From Bryobacterales bacterium (GTDB lineage Bacteria; Acidobacteriota; Terriglobia; Bryobacterales; Bryobacteraceae), in assembly GCA_003142355.1 (NCBI GenBank), contig PLMF01000231.1, positions 1 to 11,706 on the forward strand: DNA of 11,706 nt, written 5' to 3'. The stretch's first letter is position 1. Each line of letters opens with the position of its first letter. The notes under the pieces are model-generated. The model was not told the origin of the DNA, did no database searches, and saw only the letters and a program-made list of their open reading frames with translations. Below are positions 5,085-11,706 of this stretch, in pieces. A program made the translations under genes and the position numbers.

Positions 5085-8000
5085 ATGCGAAGGCTACCTC
5101 TACTAATCGGATTGTTGGGCTTGGCGTTTGCCATAGCGTTCGCCCAAACCGGCGGGCAGATCACCGGGGAAGTCAGGGATCAAAGCGGCGCGCTAGTTCC
5201 AAACGCAGCCGTTACAGTTACCAATACCGCGACCAACGCGACGCGGTCGACGGAAACGAATTCCGCGGGAATCTACAGTTTCCCCGATCTGTCGCCCGGA
5301 ATGTACGATGTGAAGGCTGTGGCGACGGGCTTCGCGACGGTGGTGAAGACGGGCGTCGAGCTCCAGGTGCAGCAGACGGCGCGCATCGATTTCGCGCTTG
5401 CCGTGGGCCAGGCGCAGCAGACCATCGAGGTGGCTGGCAACGCGGCGTTGCTGTCTACCGAAAACGCCACGGTCGGCACCGTGATCGAGGAACAGCGCAT
5501 CATGGATCTGCCGCTGAACGGCCGCAGTTTCTTCAGCCTGGTCGCGTTGAGCCCCAACGTGACTTCCGGATTTACCGCCGCCGCGCAAGCGAGCGGCCGT
5601 TTGGCCGGCTCGCGCGGCAATCTCACCATCGCCGTGTCGGGCGGGCGCTCCACTTGGGAGAACTATACCTTGGACGGCATTACCAACACCGACATCGACT
5701 TCAACACCTACATCCTGCAGCCGTCGGTCGACGCCCTGCAGGAATTCAAGGTGCAGTCCGGCATCTATCCCGCGGAGTTCGGCCGGGAAGCCGGACAGGT
5801 CAATGTCTCCACCAAGCCCGGCTCCAATGAATACCACGGGACCATTTCCGAATTCCTGCGCAACGACAAGCTCGACGCCAAGGATTACGATTTCGCCTCG
5901 GCCACCCGCAGCGCCACCAACCTCGCTCCGGCCAAAGCGCCGTACCGCCAGAACCAATACGGTTACACCCTGAGCGGGCCGATTCGGATTCCGAAGATTT
6001 TCAACGGAAAGAACCGGCTGTTCTTCATGTCGAACTTTGAGGGATATAACTCCCGCAAGACCACTCCGTCGTTAGGCACCACCCTGCCGGCGGCCATGCG
6101 AACCGGCGACTTTTCCTCCATCCTCTCCTTCGGGTATGCTCTGGCGGACCCCTTCTCGCGCACTGGGACCACCCCCGCCACCGTCACCCAGTCGTACTTC
6201 CCCAACAACCAGATTCCCACCAACCGGCTCAGCGCCGGGTCCACCATCCTCCTCAAGCTATTGGATCCACTCCCGAATCTGCCATCCTCCACAGCCGGGC
6301 TGCCCTATCAAAACTATCAATACAGCTTGACGGTTCCAGTCGACAAAGACACTCTCACCGAGCGCATCGATTTCAACGAAAGCACGAAATCGCAGTGGTT
6401 CGGCCGCTACAGTTGGAACGACGAAACCACCCTTGCCGTCAACCCCACGTTGGGGCTCAACGACGGCAACACTCTGTACACCCGGGCCAGCCAGTGGGTG
6501 CTCTCCAACGTCCGGACCATTTCCCCGACCAAGGTGAATGAGGCGCGTTTCGGCTACAACTCGCTGTTCAACAATATCACTCAGCAGTTGGCGGGCAAGG
6601 AGGATGTGGATGCCGAATTGGGCATACCGGTGAAGGTCACCGATCCCAATTCCTGGGGCTCACCCAATATCCCTCTCTCCCAGAACCTGACCACCATCGG
6701 CAACCCGACCAGCAGCCCGTTCCTGATCGACGACAAGTATTTCCAGTGGGTGGACAACTTCTCCTGGGTCGTTGGCAAGCACTCGCTGCGCTTTGGCGGG
6801 GAGTACCGGTACAATGAGTTCCCGCAGCTTGGGAATGAATTCCCCCGCGGCCAGTTCTATTACGACAACCGCTTCACCCAGGGCTATACAAACGGCGTAG
6901 CGTCCGGGGGGTACACCGGCGCGGACTTCATGCTGGGCACTACATATGACGCCATTATTGCCGTCGCGTTGGCACAGGCCGATTTCCGCAATAGCGAATG
7001 GGCGGCCTATATCGACGACACCTGGCGGATACACCCGCACCTGACCCTCAGCTTGGGTTTCCGGTGGGAGGTGGAGCAGCCATTGCTGGACAAAGCCGGC
7101 CTCGAGCCGAATATCCAGCTCCAACAGCCGCTTCCCAACCAGGCCAATGTGTCGAATCTGGCTCTGCATCCGGTTTACGTCCGCACGGGCAATAGCGGGA
7201 ATTTTTACGACGGCATCAACTTCCGTTACGCGCCCTATTGGCAAGGCGCTGGAGCAACTTCCGGACCTGCTCTGCAAACCGTCAGGGATGGGCGCATGGG
7301 CAGCCGGTTGATCGATACCAACTACCACGACTTCGCGCCACGCATCGGCATCGCCTACAGCCCCTCGGATAAGTGGTCCATCCGCGCCGGTTTCGGCATA
7401 TTCTTCTCGGCGGAGAGCAAGAACTCCATCTTCGATCTCTCCCGCGGAATGGGTGGCCGAACCACCGTCCTGACGCAACACAGCTACGATGTGCCGACGT
7501 TTAGCTACACGAATTTCATCGACACGTCGAAGCTCCCGGTGACCGTACCCATCAGTCTCACCTGGGGTGCGGCCCAGCTACTACCGGACACCTCCAGCCT
7601 GCAGTACATTCTGAACGTCCAGCGCACGCTCGGCAAATCGTCGACCCTGGAGGTAGGTTACACCGGTTCGGCAAGCCGCCACCTGGCCCACCTGGATAAT
7701 GAAAATCAGGGGATTCTCAGCCCAACCTTATCGTCGCTCCAACGCTTGCCCTATCCGGAATGGGGGGCTTCGGGAATCCAGTATGTGATGGCCGACAGTA
7801 GTGGGAATTACAATGCCCTCGCCTTCAAGTTGAGCCAGCGTTTCGGACAGCACCTGAACACCTTGTTCGCCTATACCTGGTCCAAGTCCCTCGACGATAC
7901 CAGCAACATCCGCGGCACGGGGAACGACTTCTCGCCCCAGAATTCGCTGTGCCCCAATACCTGCGAATACGGCCCCTCGGATTTCAACATTCCGCAACGG

Positions 8001-8555
8001 TTCGTCGCTTCTATCATCTACACCCTGCCATTCGGCAAAGGCGAGAAGTTCCTCAATCATGGAGCGGTCGTAGACAAGGTGGTGGGCGGCTGGCAGCTCA
8101 CACTCATCAACACGATGCAAAGCGGCGGCGTGGTCAATACGTCCGCATATGATTCCGGGGGCACTAATTTCATTACCAACGCCACCCGGCTCAACTGCAC
8201 CGCCGGCGTGGACCCGGTTCTGCCCGGCAACAACCAGAACGGCTGGTGGAACCCAGCGGCATTCTCCAATCCCCTTGCCGCCACCTTTGGAAACTGCGGC
8301 CGCAACACCTTGCGGGGACCGTGGCGCGGGAACCAGGATATTTCGGTCATCAAGTTCTTCCATCTCGCCGAAAAGAAGGCCCTGGAATTCCGTATGGAAA
8401 TGTTCAACGCTCCCAACCATGTGGAATTGTCCAGTCCCACTAGCATAAGCTGGGGCGGCGGCTCGGGTGTGGCGCCCATCGCGTCTTTCGGTCGAATCAC
8501 GTCGACTGCGGCCTCCATGCGCCAGATCCAGTTCGCGCTCAAGCTGAACTTCTGA
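5085..8555 (+). CDS. TonB-dependent receptor, Oar-like, with carboxypeptidase-regulatory domain
   Basis: This 1156-residue outer-membrane receptor starts at ATG 5085, placing AAGGG (5074-5078) 6 nt upstream and giving a clean Sec signal peptide (MRRLPLLIGLLGLAFAIAFA, cut before QTGG). The open frame extends upstream to 5004, but that would bury the signal. Order: carboxypeptidase-regulatory beta-sandwich (about 25-105, GEVRDQSGALVPNAAVTVTN, ending in the DFALAVGQ region); plug domain (about 120-262, with DLPLNGRSF, SGGRSTWENYTLDG and EFGREAGQVNVSTKPGSNEY); then a large beta-barrel closing with a C-terminal aromatic strand (RQIQFALKLNF). Acidobacteria encode many such receptors, thought to bring oligosaccharides or other bulky nutrients through the outer membrane using TonB energy. 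I see no clear TonB box. Lying between two Tat-exported enzymes, it probably supplies their substrate, but the ligand cannot be read from sequence. Confidence 0.93.
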   Translation: MRRLPLLIGLLGLAFAIAFAQTGGQITGEVRDQSGALVPNAAVTVTNTATNATRSTETNSAGIYSFPDLSPGMYDVKAVATGFATVVKTGVELQVQQTARIDFALAVGQAQQTIEVAGNAALLSTENATVGTVIEEQRIMDLPLNGRSFFSLVALSPNVTSGFTAAAQASGRLAGSRGNLTIAVSGGRSTWENYTLDGITNTDIDFNTYILQPSVDALQEFKVQSGIYPAEFGREAGQVNVSTKPGSNEYHGTISEFLRNDKLDAKDYDFASATRSATNLAPAKAPYRQNQYGYTLSGPIRIPKIFNGKNRLFFMSNFEGYNSRKTTPSLGTTLPAAMRTGDFSSILSFGYALADPFSRTGTTPATVTQSYFPNNQIPTNRLSAGSTILLKLLDPLPNLPSSTAGLPYQNYQYSLTVPVDKDTLTERIDFNESTKSQWFGRYSWNDETTLAVNPTLGLNDGNTLYTRASQWVLSNVRTISPTKVNEARFGYNSLFNNITQQLAGKEDVDAELGIPVKVTDPNSWGSPNIPLSQNLTTIGNPTSSPFLIDDKYFQWVDNFSWVVGKHSLRFGGEYRYNEFPQLGNEFPRGQFYYDNRFTQGYTNGVASGGYTGADFMLGTTYDAIIAVALAQADFRNSEWAAYIDDTWRIHPHLTLSLGFRWEVEQPLLDKAGLEPNIQLQQPLPNQANVSNLALHPVYVRTGNSGNFYDGINFRYAPYWQGAGATSGPALQTVRDGRMGSRLIDTNYHDFAPRIGIAYSPSDKWSIRAGFGIFFSAESKNSIFDLSRGMGGRTTVLTQHSYDVPTFSYTNFIDTSKLPVTVPISLTWGAAQLLPDTSSLQYILNVQRTLGKSSTLEVGYTGSASRHLAHLDNENQGILSPTLSSLQRLPYPEWGASGIQYVMADSSGNYNALAFKLSQRFGQHLNTLFAYTWSKSLDDTSNIRGTGNDFSPQNSLCPNTCEYGPSDFNIPQRFVASIIYTLPFGKGEKFLNHGAVVDKVVGGWQLTLINTMQSGGVVNTSAYDSGGTNFITNATRLNCTAGVDPVLPGNNQNGWWNPAAFSNPLAATFGNCGRNTLRGPWRGNQDISVIKFFHLAEKKALEFRMEMFNAPNHVELSSPTSISWGGGSGVAPIASFGRITSTAASMRQIQFALKLNF

Positions 8556-8575
8556 CGACCGGGCTGAGCACCCTT

Positions 8576-8605
8576 GCGGGATGCGGCCCAACCGCCGCAT
8601 CCCGC
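8576..8605 (+). terminator. Terminator-like hairpin after the TonB-dependent receptor
   Basis: A perfect 12-bp stem (GCGGGATGCGGC / GCCGCATCCCGC) with a 6-nt loop CCAACC lies 20 nt past the receptor stop. There is no U-tract, so it is either a weak intrinsic terminator or an mRNA 3'-end stabiliser. It ends 6-7 nt before the extended -10 box at 8612-8620, so the -35 position of that promoter falls within the hairpin DNA. Confidence 0.55.
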
Positions 8606-8611
8606 GCGATC

Positions 8612-8620
8612 TGCTATAAA
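8612..8620 (+). promoter_or_regulatory. Candidate extended -10 promoter for the Gfo/Idh/MocA gene
   Basis: TGCTATAAA is a TGn extension plus TATAAA (5 of 6 to consensus), in the AT-rich gap before the oxidoreductase. The -35 region overlaps the preceding hairpin and shows no match, as is tolerated for extended -10 promoters. Start of transcription near 8627 would leave about 26 nt, containing the GAGGAG ribosome-binding site (8641-8646). Confidence 0.45.
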
Positions 8621-8652
8621 TAACGACGTAGCTCTAAGAAGAGGAGCAACAA

Positions 8653-10056
8653 ATGTTAGAGAAGCTGAATACTGCCCAGGCCACCCGGCGAGGGTTCCTG
8701 GGTGCGGCCGCCTTGACGGCCGCGCAATACAAACGGGTCCTCGGCGCCAACGACCGTATCGGCGTTGGGTTCATCGGGTTCGGGCTGATCGGCAAACAGC
8801 ACATCACCGATTTCAAGAAATTCGACGACGTGGATATCGTGGGCCTCTGTGACGTCTATAAGCCGCGCGTGGAGGAAGGTCTCAAGTACATCGGAAATCC
8901 CAATACGAAAGCGTACAGCGACTTCCGGAAGATGTACGAGAACAAGGATATCCAGGGCGTGGTGGTAGCCACGCCGGACCACTGGCACGCGCTGCTCACG
9001 ATCATGGCCTGCGCGGCGGGCAAGGATGTCTACGTCGAAAAGCCGATGACGGTCTTCATCGACGAGGGCAAGTGGATGATCCAGGCGGCGCGCAAGTACA
9101 ACCGTATCGTAACGGTGGGTACGCAGCGGCGTCAGGGCCAGGGCGTGGCGGCGGCCAAGAAAGTCATCGAAAGCGGCGTGCTGGGGAAGATCCATTCCAT
9201 CCGGATCGCTTCCTACCGCAATATTTACCCGGGATTCGGCAAGACTCCGGTCGAAGCTCCGCCACCCGAGATCGACTACGACATGTGGCTCGGTCCGTCC
9301 CCCAAGACGCCGTACCAGAGGCACCGCGCCCTGTACCACTTCCGCTGGTTCTGGAATTATTCCGGCGGCCAGATGACCAACCTGGGGGCTCATACCATGG
9401 ACCAGGTGCTGTGGTGCATGAACGTGAAGGGTCCGACGCTGGTGATGTCCACCGGCGGCCGGTTCGCGTTGGAAGACGACGGCGAGACCCCGGATACGCA
9501 GGACGCCATATGGCAGTTCCCGGGCGGTTTCACGGTGAATTATGCCATCCGCGAAGCCAACGCCATGCGCGGCGATACGGCCACGCGCGGGCAGGTCTAC
9601 CTGGGGACCAAGGGCAACCTGGTGCTGGCCGGCGGTTACGAGGTCATCCCGGAAAACAAGATCGATCCGGTCAATGACATTCCGCGGTTCATGGGCCATC
9701 CTATCGGCGGTCCGGTCTATACCGACGTGAAGCCGGCGCCGTGGATTCAGGGTTCCAAAGGCGGAGTGGAGTCCGACGCCCGCTACGGCACCGGCGGCGA
9801 AGACACCATGGCCCTGAACGAACGCGACTGGCTGAGCAGCATGCGGACCCGCAAGCGCCCGCTGTGCGAGGTGGAAGATGGCCACAAGGTGGCAATCACA
9901 TGCAACCTGGCCAACATGTCTCTGCGGCTCGGCCGCGCCATCAGATGGGATCCCGATAAGGAGCAGGTGATCGGCGACAAGGAAGCCGCCGCCATGTGCT
10001 CCAAACCGTATCGCGCCCCCTGGGACGGCGTGCTCAAGAGCCTCGTCAAGGTGTAA
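8653..10056 (+). CDS. Tat-exported Gfo/Idh/MocA family oxidoreductase
   Basis: This 467-residue NAD(P)-dependent dehydrogenase is of the glucose-fructose oxidoreductase/inositol dehydrogenase type. A Tat motif, TRRGFLGAAAL (11-21), precedes the Rossmann fold, with GFGLIG at 42-47, TPDHWH at 107-112 and the family signature EKP at 129-131 (YVEKPMTVFIDEGKWMIQAA). The C-terminal substrate domain has SGGQMTNLGAHTMDQ at 237-251; H247 is the probable catalytic His and D250 its neighbour, while N243 stands where many relatives have Asp. The tail (RWDPDKEQVIGDKEAAAMCS) is typical of a subgroup common in Acidobacteria, Bacteroidetes and Planctomycetes. Zymomonas glucose-fructose oxidoreductase shows that such enzymes can be exported by Tat with the nucleotide tightly bound. 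Start fixed by GAGGAG 6 nt upstream. Likely oxidises or reduces a sugar or sugar acid; exact substrate unknown. Its 3' end overlaps the convergent MFS gene by 11 bp. Confidence 0.92.
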   Translation: MLEKLNTAQATRRGFLGAAALTAAQYKRVLGANDRIGVGFIGFGLIGKQHITDFKKFDDVDIVGLCDVYKPRVEEGLKYIGNPNTKAYSDFRKMYENKDIQGVVVATPDHWHALLTIMACAAGKDVYVEKPMTVFIDEGKWMIQAARKYNRIVTVGTQRRQGQGVAAAKKVIESGVLGKIHSIRIASYRNIYPGFGKTPVEAPPPEIDYDMWLGPSPKTPYQRHRALYHFRWFWNYSGGQMTNLGAHTMDQVLWCMNVKGPTLVMSTGGRFALEDDGETPDTQDAIWQFPGGFTVNYAIREANAMRGDTATRGQVYLGTKGNLVLAGGYEVIPENKIDPVNDIPRFMGHPIGGPVYTDVKPAPWIQGSKGGVESDARYGTGGEDTMALNERDWLSSMRTRKRPLCEVEDGHKVAITCNLANMSLRLGRAIRWDPDKEQVIGDKEAAAMCSKPYRAPWDGVLKSLVKV

Positions 10057-11368
10057 TGCTGGGCGTGCGGAGCGGCTGCCGCGCGTCGCGGCGCGTCACA
10101 AAGAGCGAAACCAGGGCCGCGGTCAGCATAGCCAGTGCCAGCGCCAGCAGAGCCAGCGTCATGCTGTGCGTGTGGTCGCGAATGGCGCCCACCGCGTGCG
10201 GGCTGGCATAGCCGGCCAGGTTGCCCACGGAATTGATCCACGCGATTCCCGCGGCCGCCGCGGTGCCCGAGAGAAGCGCGGTGGGCAGCGACCAGAACAC
10301 GGCGAACGCGGACAGGGTGCCCGCATTGGCCAGGGTCAGCGCGGCAAAACCCACCGGCCCGGGTATCCCCGGGATGGCGCTGGCGGCGAAGGCGCACGCC
10401 GCCACCATACAGGACAACGCGAAATGCCAGCGCCTCTCGCCGGTGGCGTCGGAATGCCGTCCCACGAAGAACATCGCGACCACCGTCACCGCCGAGGGAA
10501 TCGTGAACAGCCAGCCGATGGCCACGGGGTCTTTCGTCAGGGTATCCTTCATCACCTGCGGCAGCCAGAAGCCGATGCCGTAGTTGCCCGCGGTGATGCC
10601 GAAATAGACCAGGCAAAGCAGCCAGACGGCCGGACTGCGGAACGCGTCCACCAGCCGGTGGCTTCGCTTGCCCGTCTTGGTTTGCTCTTCTTCCTGGAGG
10701 CGCGCCAGCACCATCTTTTTTTCATCGGCGCTCAGCCAATGGGCCTGCTCGGGCTCGTCGGTGAGGAAGAATAGCGTCACCAGGCCCGCAATCGAAGAGG
10801 GAAGGCCGGTTACCAGAAACAGCCATTGCCACCCGGCCAGGCCAGAAACCCCATGGAGGTCTTTCAAAATCCAGCCGCAGAGCGGACCCGCCAGCAGGCC
10901 GGAAAGCGGGACGGCGCTCATGAAAATGGCCACCATCCGCGCGCGGTGCCGGGCCGCATACCAGAACGTGAGGTACAGAATCACGCCCGGAAAGAAGCCC
11001 GATTCCACCGCGCCCAGCAGAAAGCGGAGCACGTAGTAGCTGGTGGCCCCCTTGGCGAACATGGTGGCGGCCGATACCAGGCCCCACAAAATCATGATGG
11101 GCCCCAGCAAAAAGCGCGCGCCGATCTTCCGCAGCACCACGTTGCTGGGCACTTCGAACAGGAAATAGCCGATAAAGAAAATGCCCGCGCCCAGCCCGTA
11201 TACGGCGTCGGACATCCCCAGGTCCTGCTGCATCTGGATCTTGGCGAAACCCACGTTCACCCGGTTCACGTACGCCAGAATGTAGCAGGCGAAAAGGTAG
11301 GGCATCAGGCGCCAGGTGATCTTGCTGTAGGTGGCGGCTTCGCTTGCGGGCGGACGCGGCGCGCTCAT
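10046..11368 (-). CDS. MFS transporter, anion:cation symporter (ACS) type
   Basis: This 440-residue inner-membrane protein has about 12 predicted helices in two halves. The first helix ends in YVNRVNVGFA (33-42). Typical features are EVPSNVVLRKIGAR (72-85) in the helix 2-3 region, GAVESGFFPG (119-128) in helix 4, a charged central loop (about 203-245, with TDEPEQAHWLSADEK) and a second-half motif GRHSDATGERRWH (303-315). These match carriers of the ACS family, which take up organic and sugar acids (for example tartrate, glucarate, galactonate or phthalate) by proton symport. ATG 11368 is supported by AAGGAG 6 nt upstream and by a promoter candidate. It is a paralogue of the gene cut at the left edge. 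Given the neighbouring acid-handling enzymes, it probably imports their substrate or product; the ligand is not readable. Confidence 0.92.
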   Translation of the reverse strand: MSAPRPPASEAATYSKITWRLMPYLFACYILAYVNRVNVGFAKIQMQQDLGMSDAVYGLGAGIFFIGYFLFEVPSNVVLRKIGARFLLGPIMILWGLVSAATMFAKGATSYYVLRFLLGAVESGFFPGVILYLTFWYAARHRARMVAIFMSAVPLSGLLAGPLCGWILKDLHGVSGLAGWQWLFLVTGLPSSIAGLVTLFFLTDEPEQAHWLSADEKKMVLARLQEEEQTKTGKRSHRLVDAFRSPAVWLLCLVYFGITAGNYGIGFWLPQVMKDTLTKDPVAIGWLFTIPSAVTVVAMFFVGRHSDATGERRWHFALSCMVAACAFAASAIPGIPGPVGFAALTLANAGTLSAFAVFWSLPTALLSGTAAAAGIAWINSVGNLAGYASPHAVGAIRDHTHSMTLALLALALAMLTAALVSLFVTRRDARQPLRTPSITP

Positions 11369-11400
11369 CGGTGTCTCCTTGGATGCGGTGGTAAACCTGG

Positions 11401-11429
11401 AGTTTAGCAGCGCGCCGGTACCTGTTCAA
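11401..11429 (-). promoter_or_regulatory. Candidate sigma-70 promoter for the complete MFS gene
   Basis: The reverse strand reads TTGAAC (11424-11429) and TAAACT (11401-11406), separated by 17 nt, each 4 of 6 to consensus. Transcription would start near 11394, giving a short leader of about 25 nt with the AAGGAG ribosome-binding site. It lies in the 107-bp gap shared with the divergent MFS gene at 11476. Confidence 0.45.
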
Positions 11430-11475
11430 ATGTTAAAGTATTCGTGTTTCCGATTTTCGGTCCGGGAATCCATTC

Positions 11476-11706
11476 ATGGAAAGACGCCGAGGCCAGCCGC
11501 CTGCTCACGCGCACGCGCCGGGACGTTCGCACGTCCGGCACCGGGTGGCAGCCCTGGCCGCGCTGGTGGGCATGATCACGTACCTGGATCGGACGTGCAT
11601 CTCGGTCACCGCGCCCAACATGATGAAGGATCTGGGGCTGAGCCAGATCCAGATGAGTTTCGTGTTCAGCGCGTTCACGCTGGCCTACGCCATGTTCGAG
11701 ATTCCG
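11476..11706 (+). CDS. Second, divergent MFS transporter, 5' part cut by the window edge
   Basis: An open frame of 77 codons starts at ATG 11476 and continues past the window. After a basic, His-rich tail (residues 1-23, with AHAHAPGRSH) it reads VAALAALVGMITYLDRTCIS (24-43), the first helix of an MFS carrier ending in the usual YLDR, then VTAPNMMKDLGLSQ and the second helix FVFSAFTLAYAMFEIP. This layout fits the ACS group of organic and sugar-acid transporters. It is divergent in sequence from the gene at 10046-11368. Only a weak GGGA (11464-11467) precedes the ATG; the in-frame stop at 11434-11436 excludes a longer start unless a rare codon is used, and a later start near the first helix cannot be excluded. 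Confidence 0.85.
   Translation, partial: MERRRGQPPAHAHAPGRSHVRHRVAALAALVGMITYLDRTCISVTAPNMMKDLGLSQIQMSFVFSAFTLAYAMFEIP

Noticed and set aside
10078..10092. GC-rich inverted repeat GCCGCG-CGT-CGCGGC near the convergent gene ends
   Set aside because: It lies inside the last codons of the MFS gene, has a stem of only 6 bp and no U-tract on either strand, so it is not a credible terminator.

Overview
The window looks like a chromosomal piece of a GC-rich Acidobacteriota genome, most likely a Bryobacterales/Solibacter-type soil organism. This is inferred from gene content, not from a marker gene. The pointers are an Oar-like TonB-dependent receptor with an N-terminal carboxypeptidase-regulatory domain, several metabolic enzymes carrying twin-arginine (Tat) signals, a long nested GC-rich palindrome between genes, and a small basic protein with repeated RARIAAAxxxRW-type motifs. 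No tRNA, rRNA, CRISPR array, transposase or phage gene was seen.

Left part (1-2006, all minus strand). The left edge cuts through the first 23 codons of an MFS transporter. Directly before it, in the same frame and separated only by a TAA stop, is a 19-residue small ORF with its own ribosome-binding site, and a consensus TATAAT box lies further upstream. Next come a 432-residue protein with two [4Fe-4S] ferredoxin motifs and an unusual extra Cys-rich motif, followed by a probable hairpin terminator, and a 124-residue basic protein of unknown function made of two repeats.

Central part (2215-10056, all plus strand). Four genes follow one another: a Tat-signal LarA (lactate racemase/DUF2088) homologue, a Tat-signal enolase-superfamily protein of the mandelate racemase/galactonate dehydratase type, a 1156-residue TonB-dependent receptor, and a Tat-signal Gfo/Idh/MocA oxidoreductase. 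Gaps are 81-137 bp. They hold a nested palindrome (3670-3739), a terminator-like hairpin (8576-8605) and two extended -10 promoter candidates, so this is probably a cluster of coordinated units rather than one tight operon.

Right part (10046-11706). A complete MFS transporter of the anion:cation symporter type lies convergent to the oxidoreductase, with an 11-bp overlap of the two 3' ends. A second, divergent MFS gene starts at 11476 and runs off the window.

Working picture (inference): a hydroxy-acid or sugar-acid utilisation locus. The receptor would bring substrate across the outer membrane. The three Tat-exported enzymes (epimerase/racemase-like, dehydratase/racemase-like, oxidoreductase) would act in the periplasm, and the MFS carriers would take acid products across the inner membrane. 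The most unusual points are a LarA homologue that keeps the nickel-pincer residues yet carries a Tat signal, and an enolase-superfamily enzyme with His where the first metal-binding Asp is expected.
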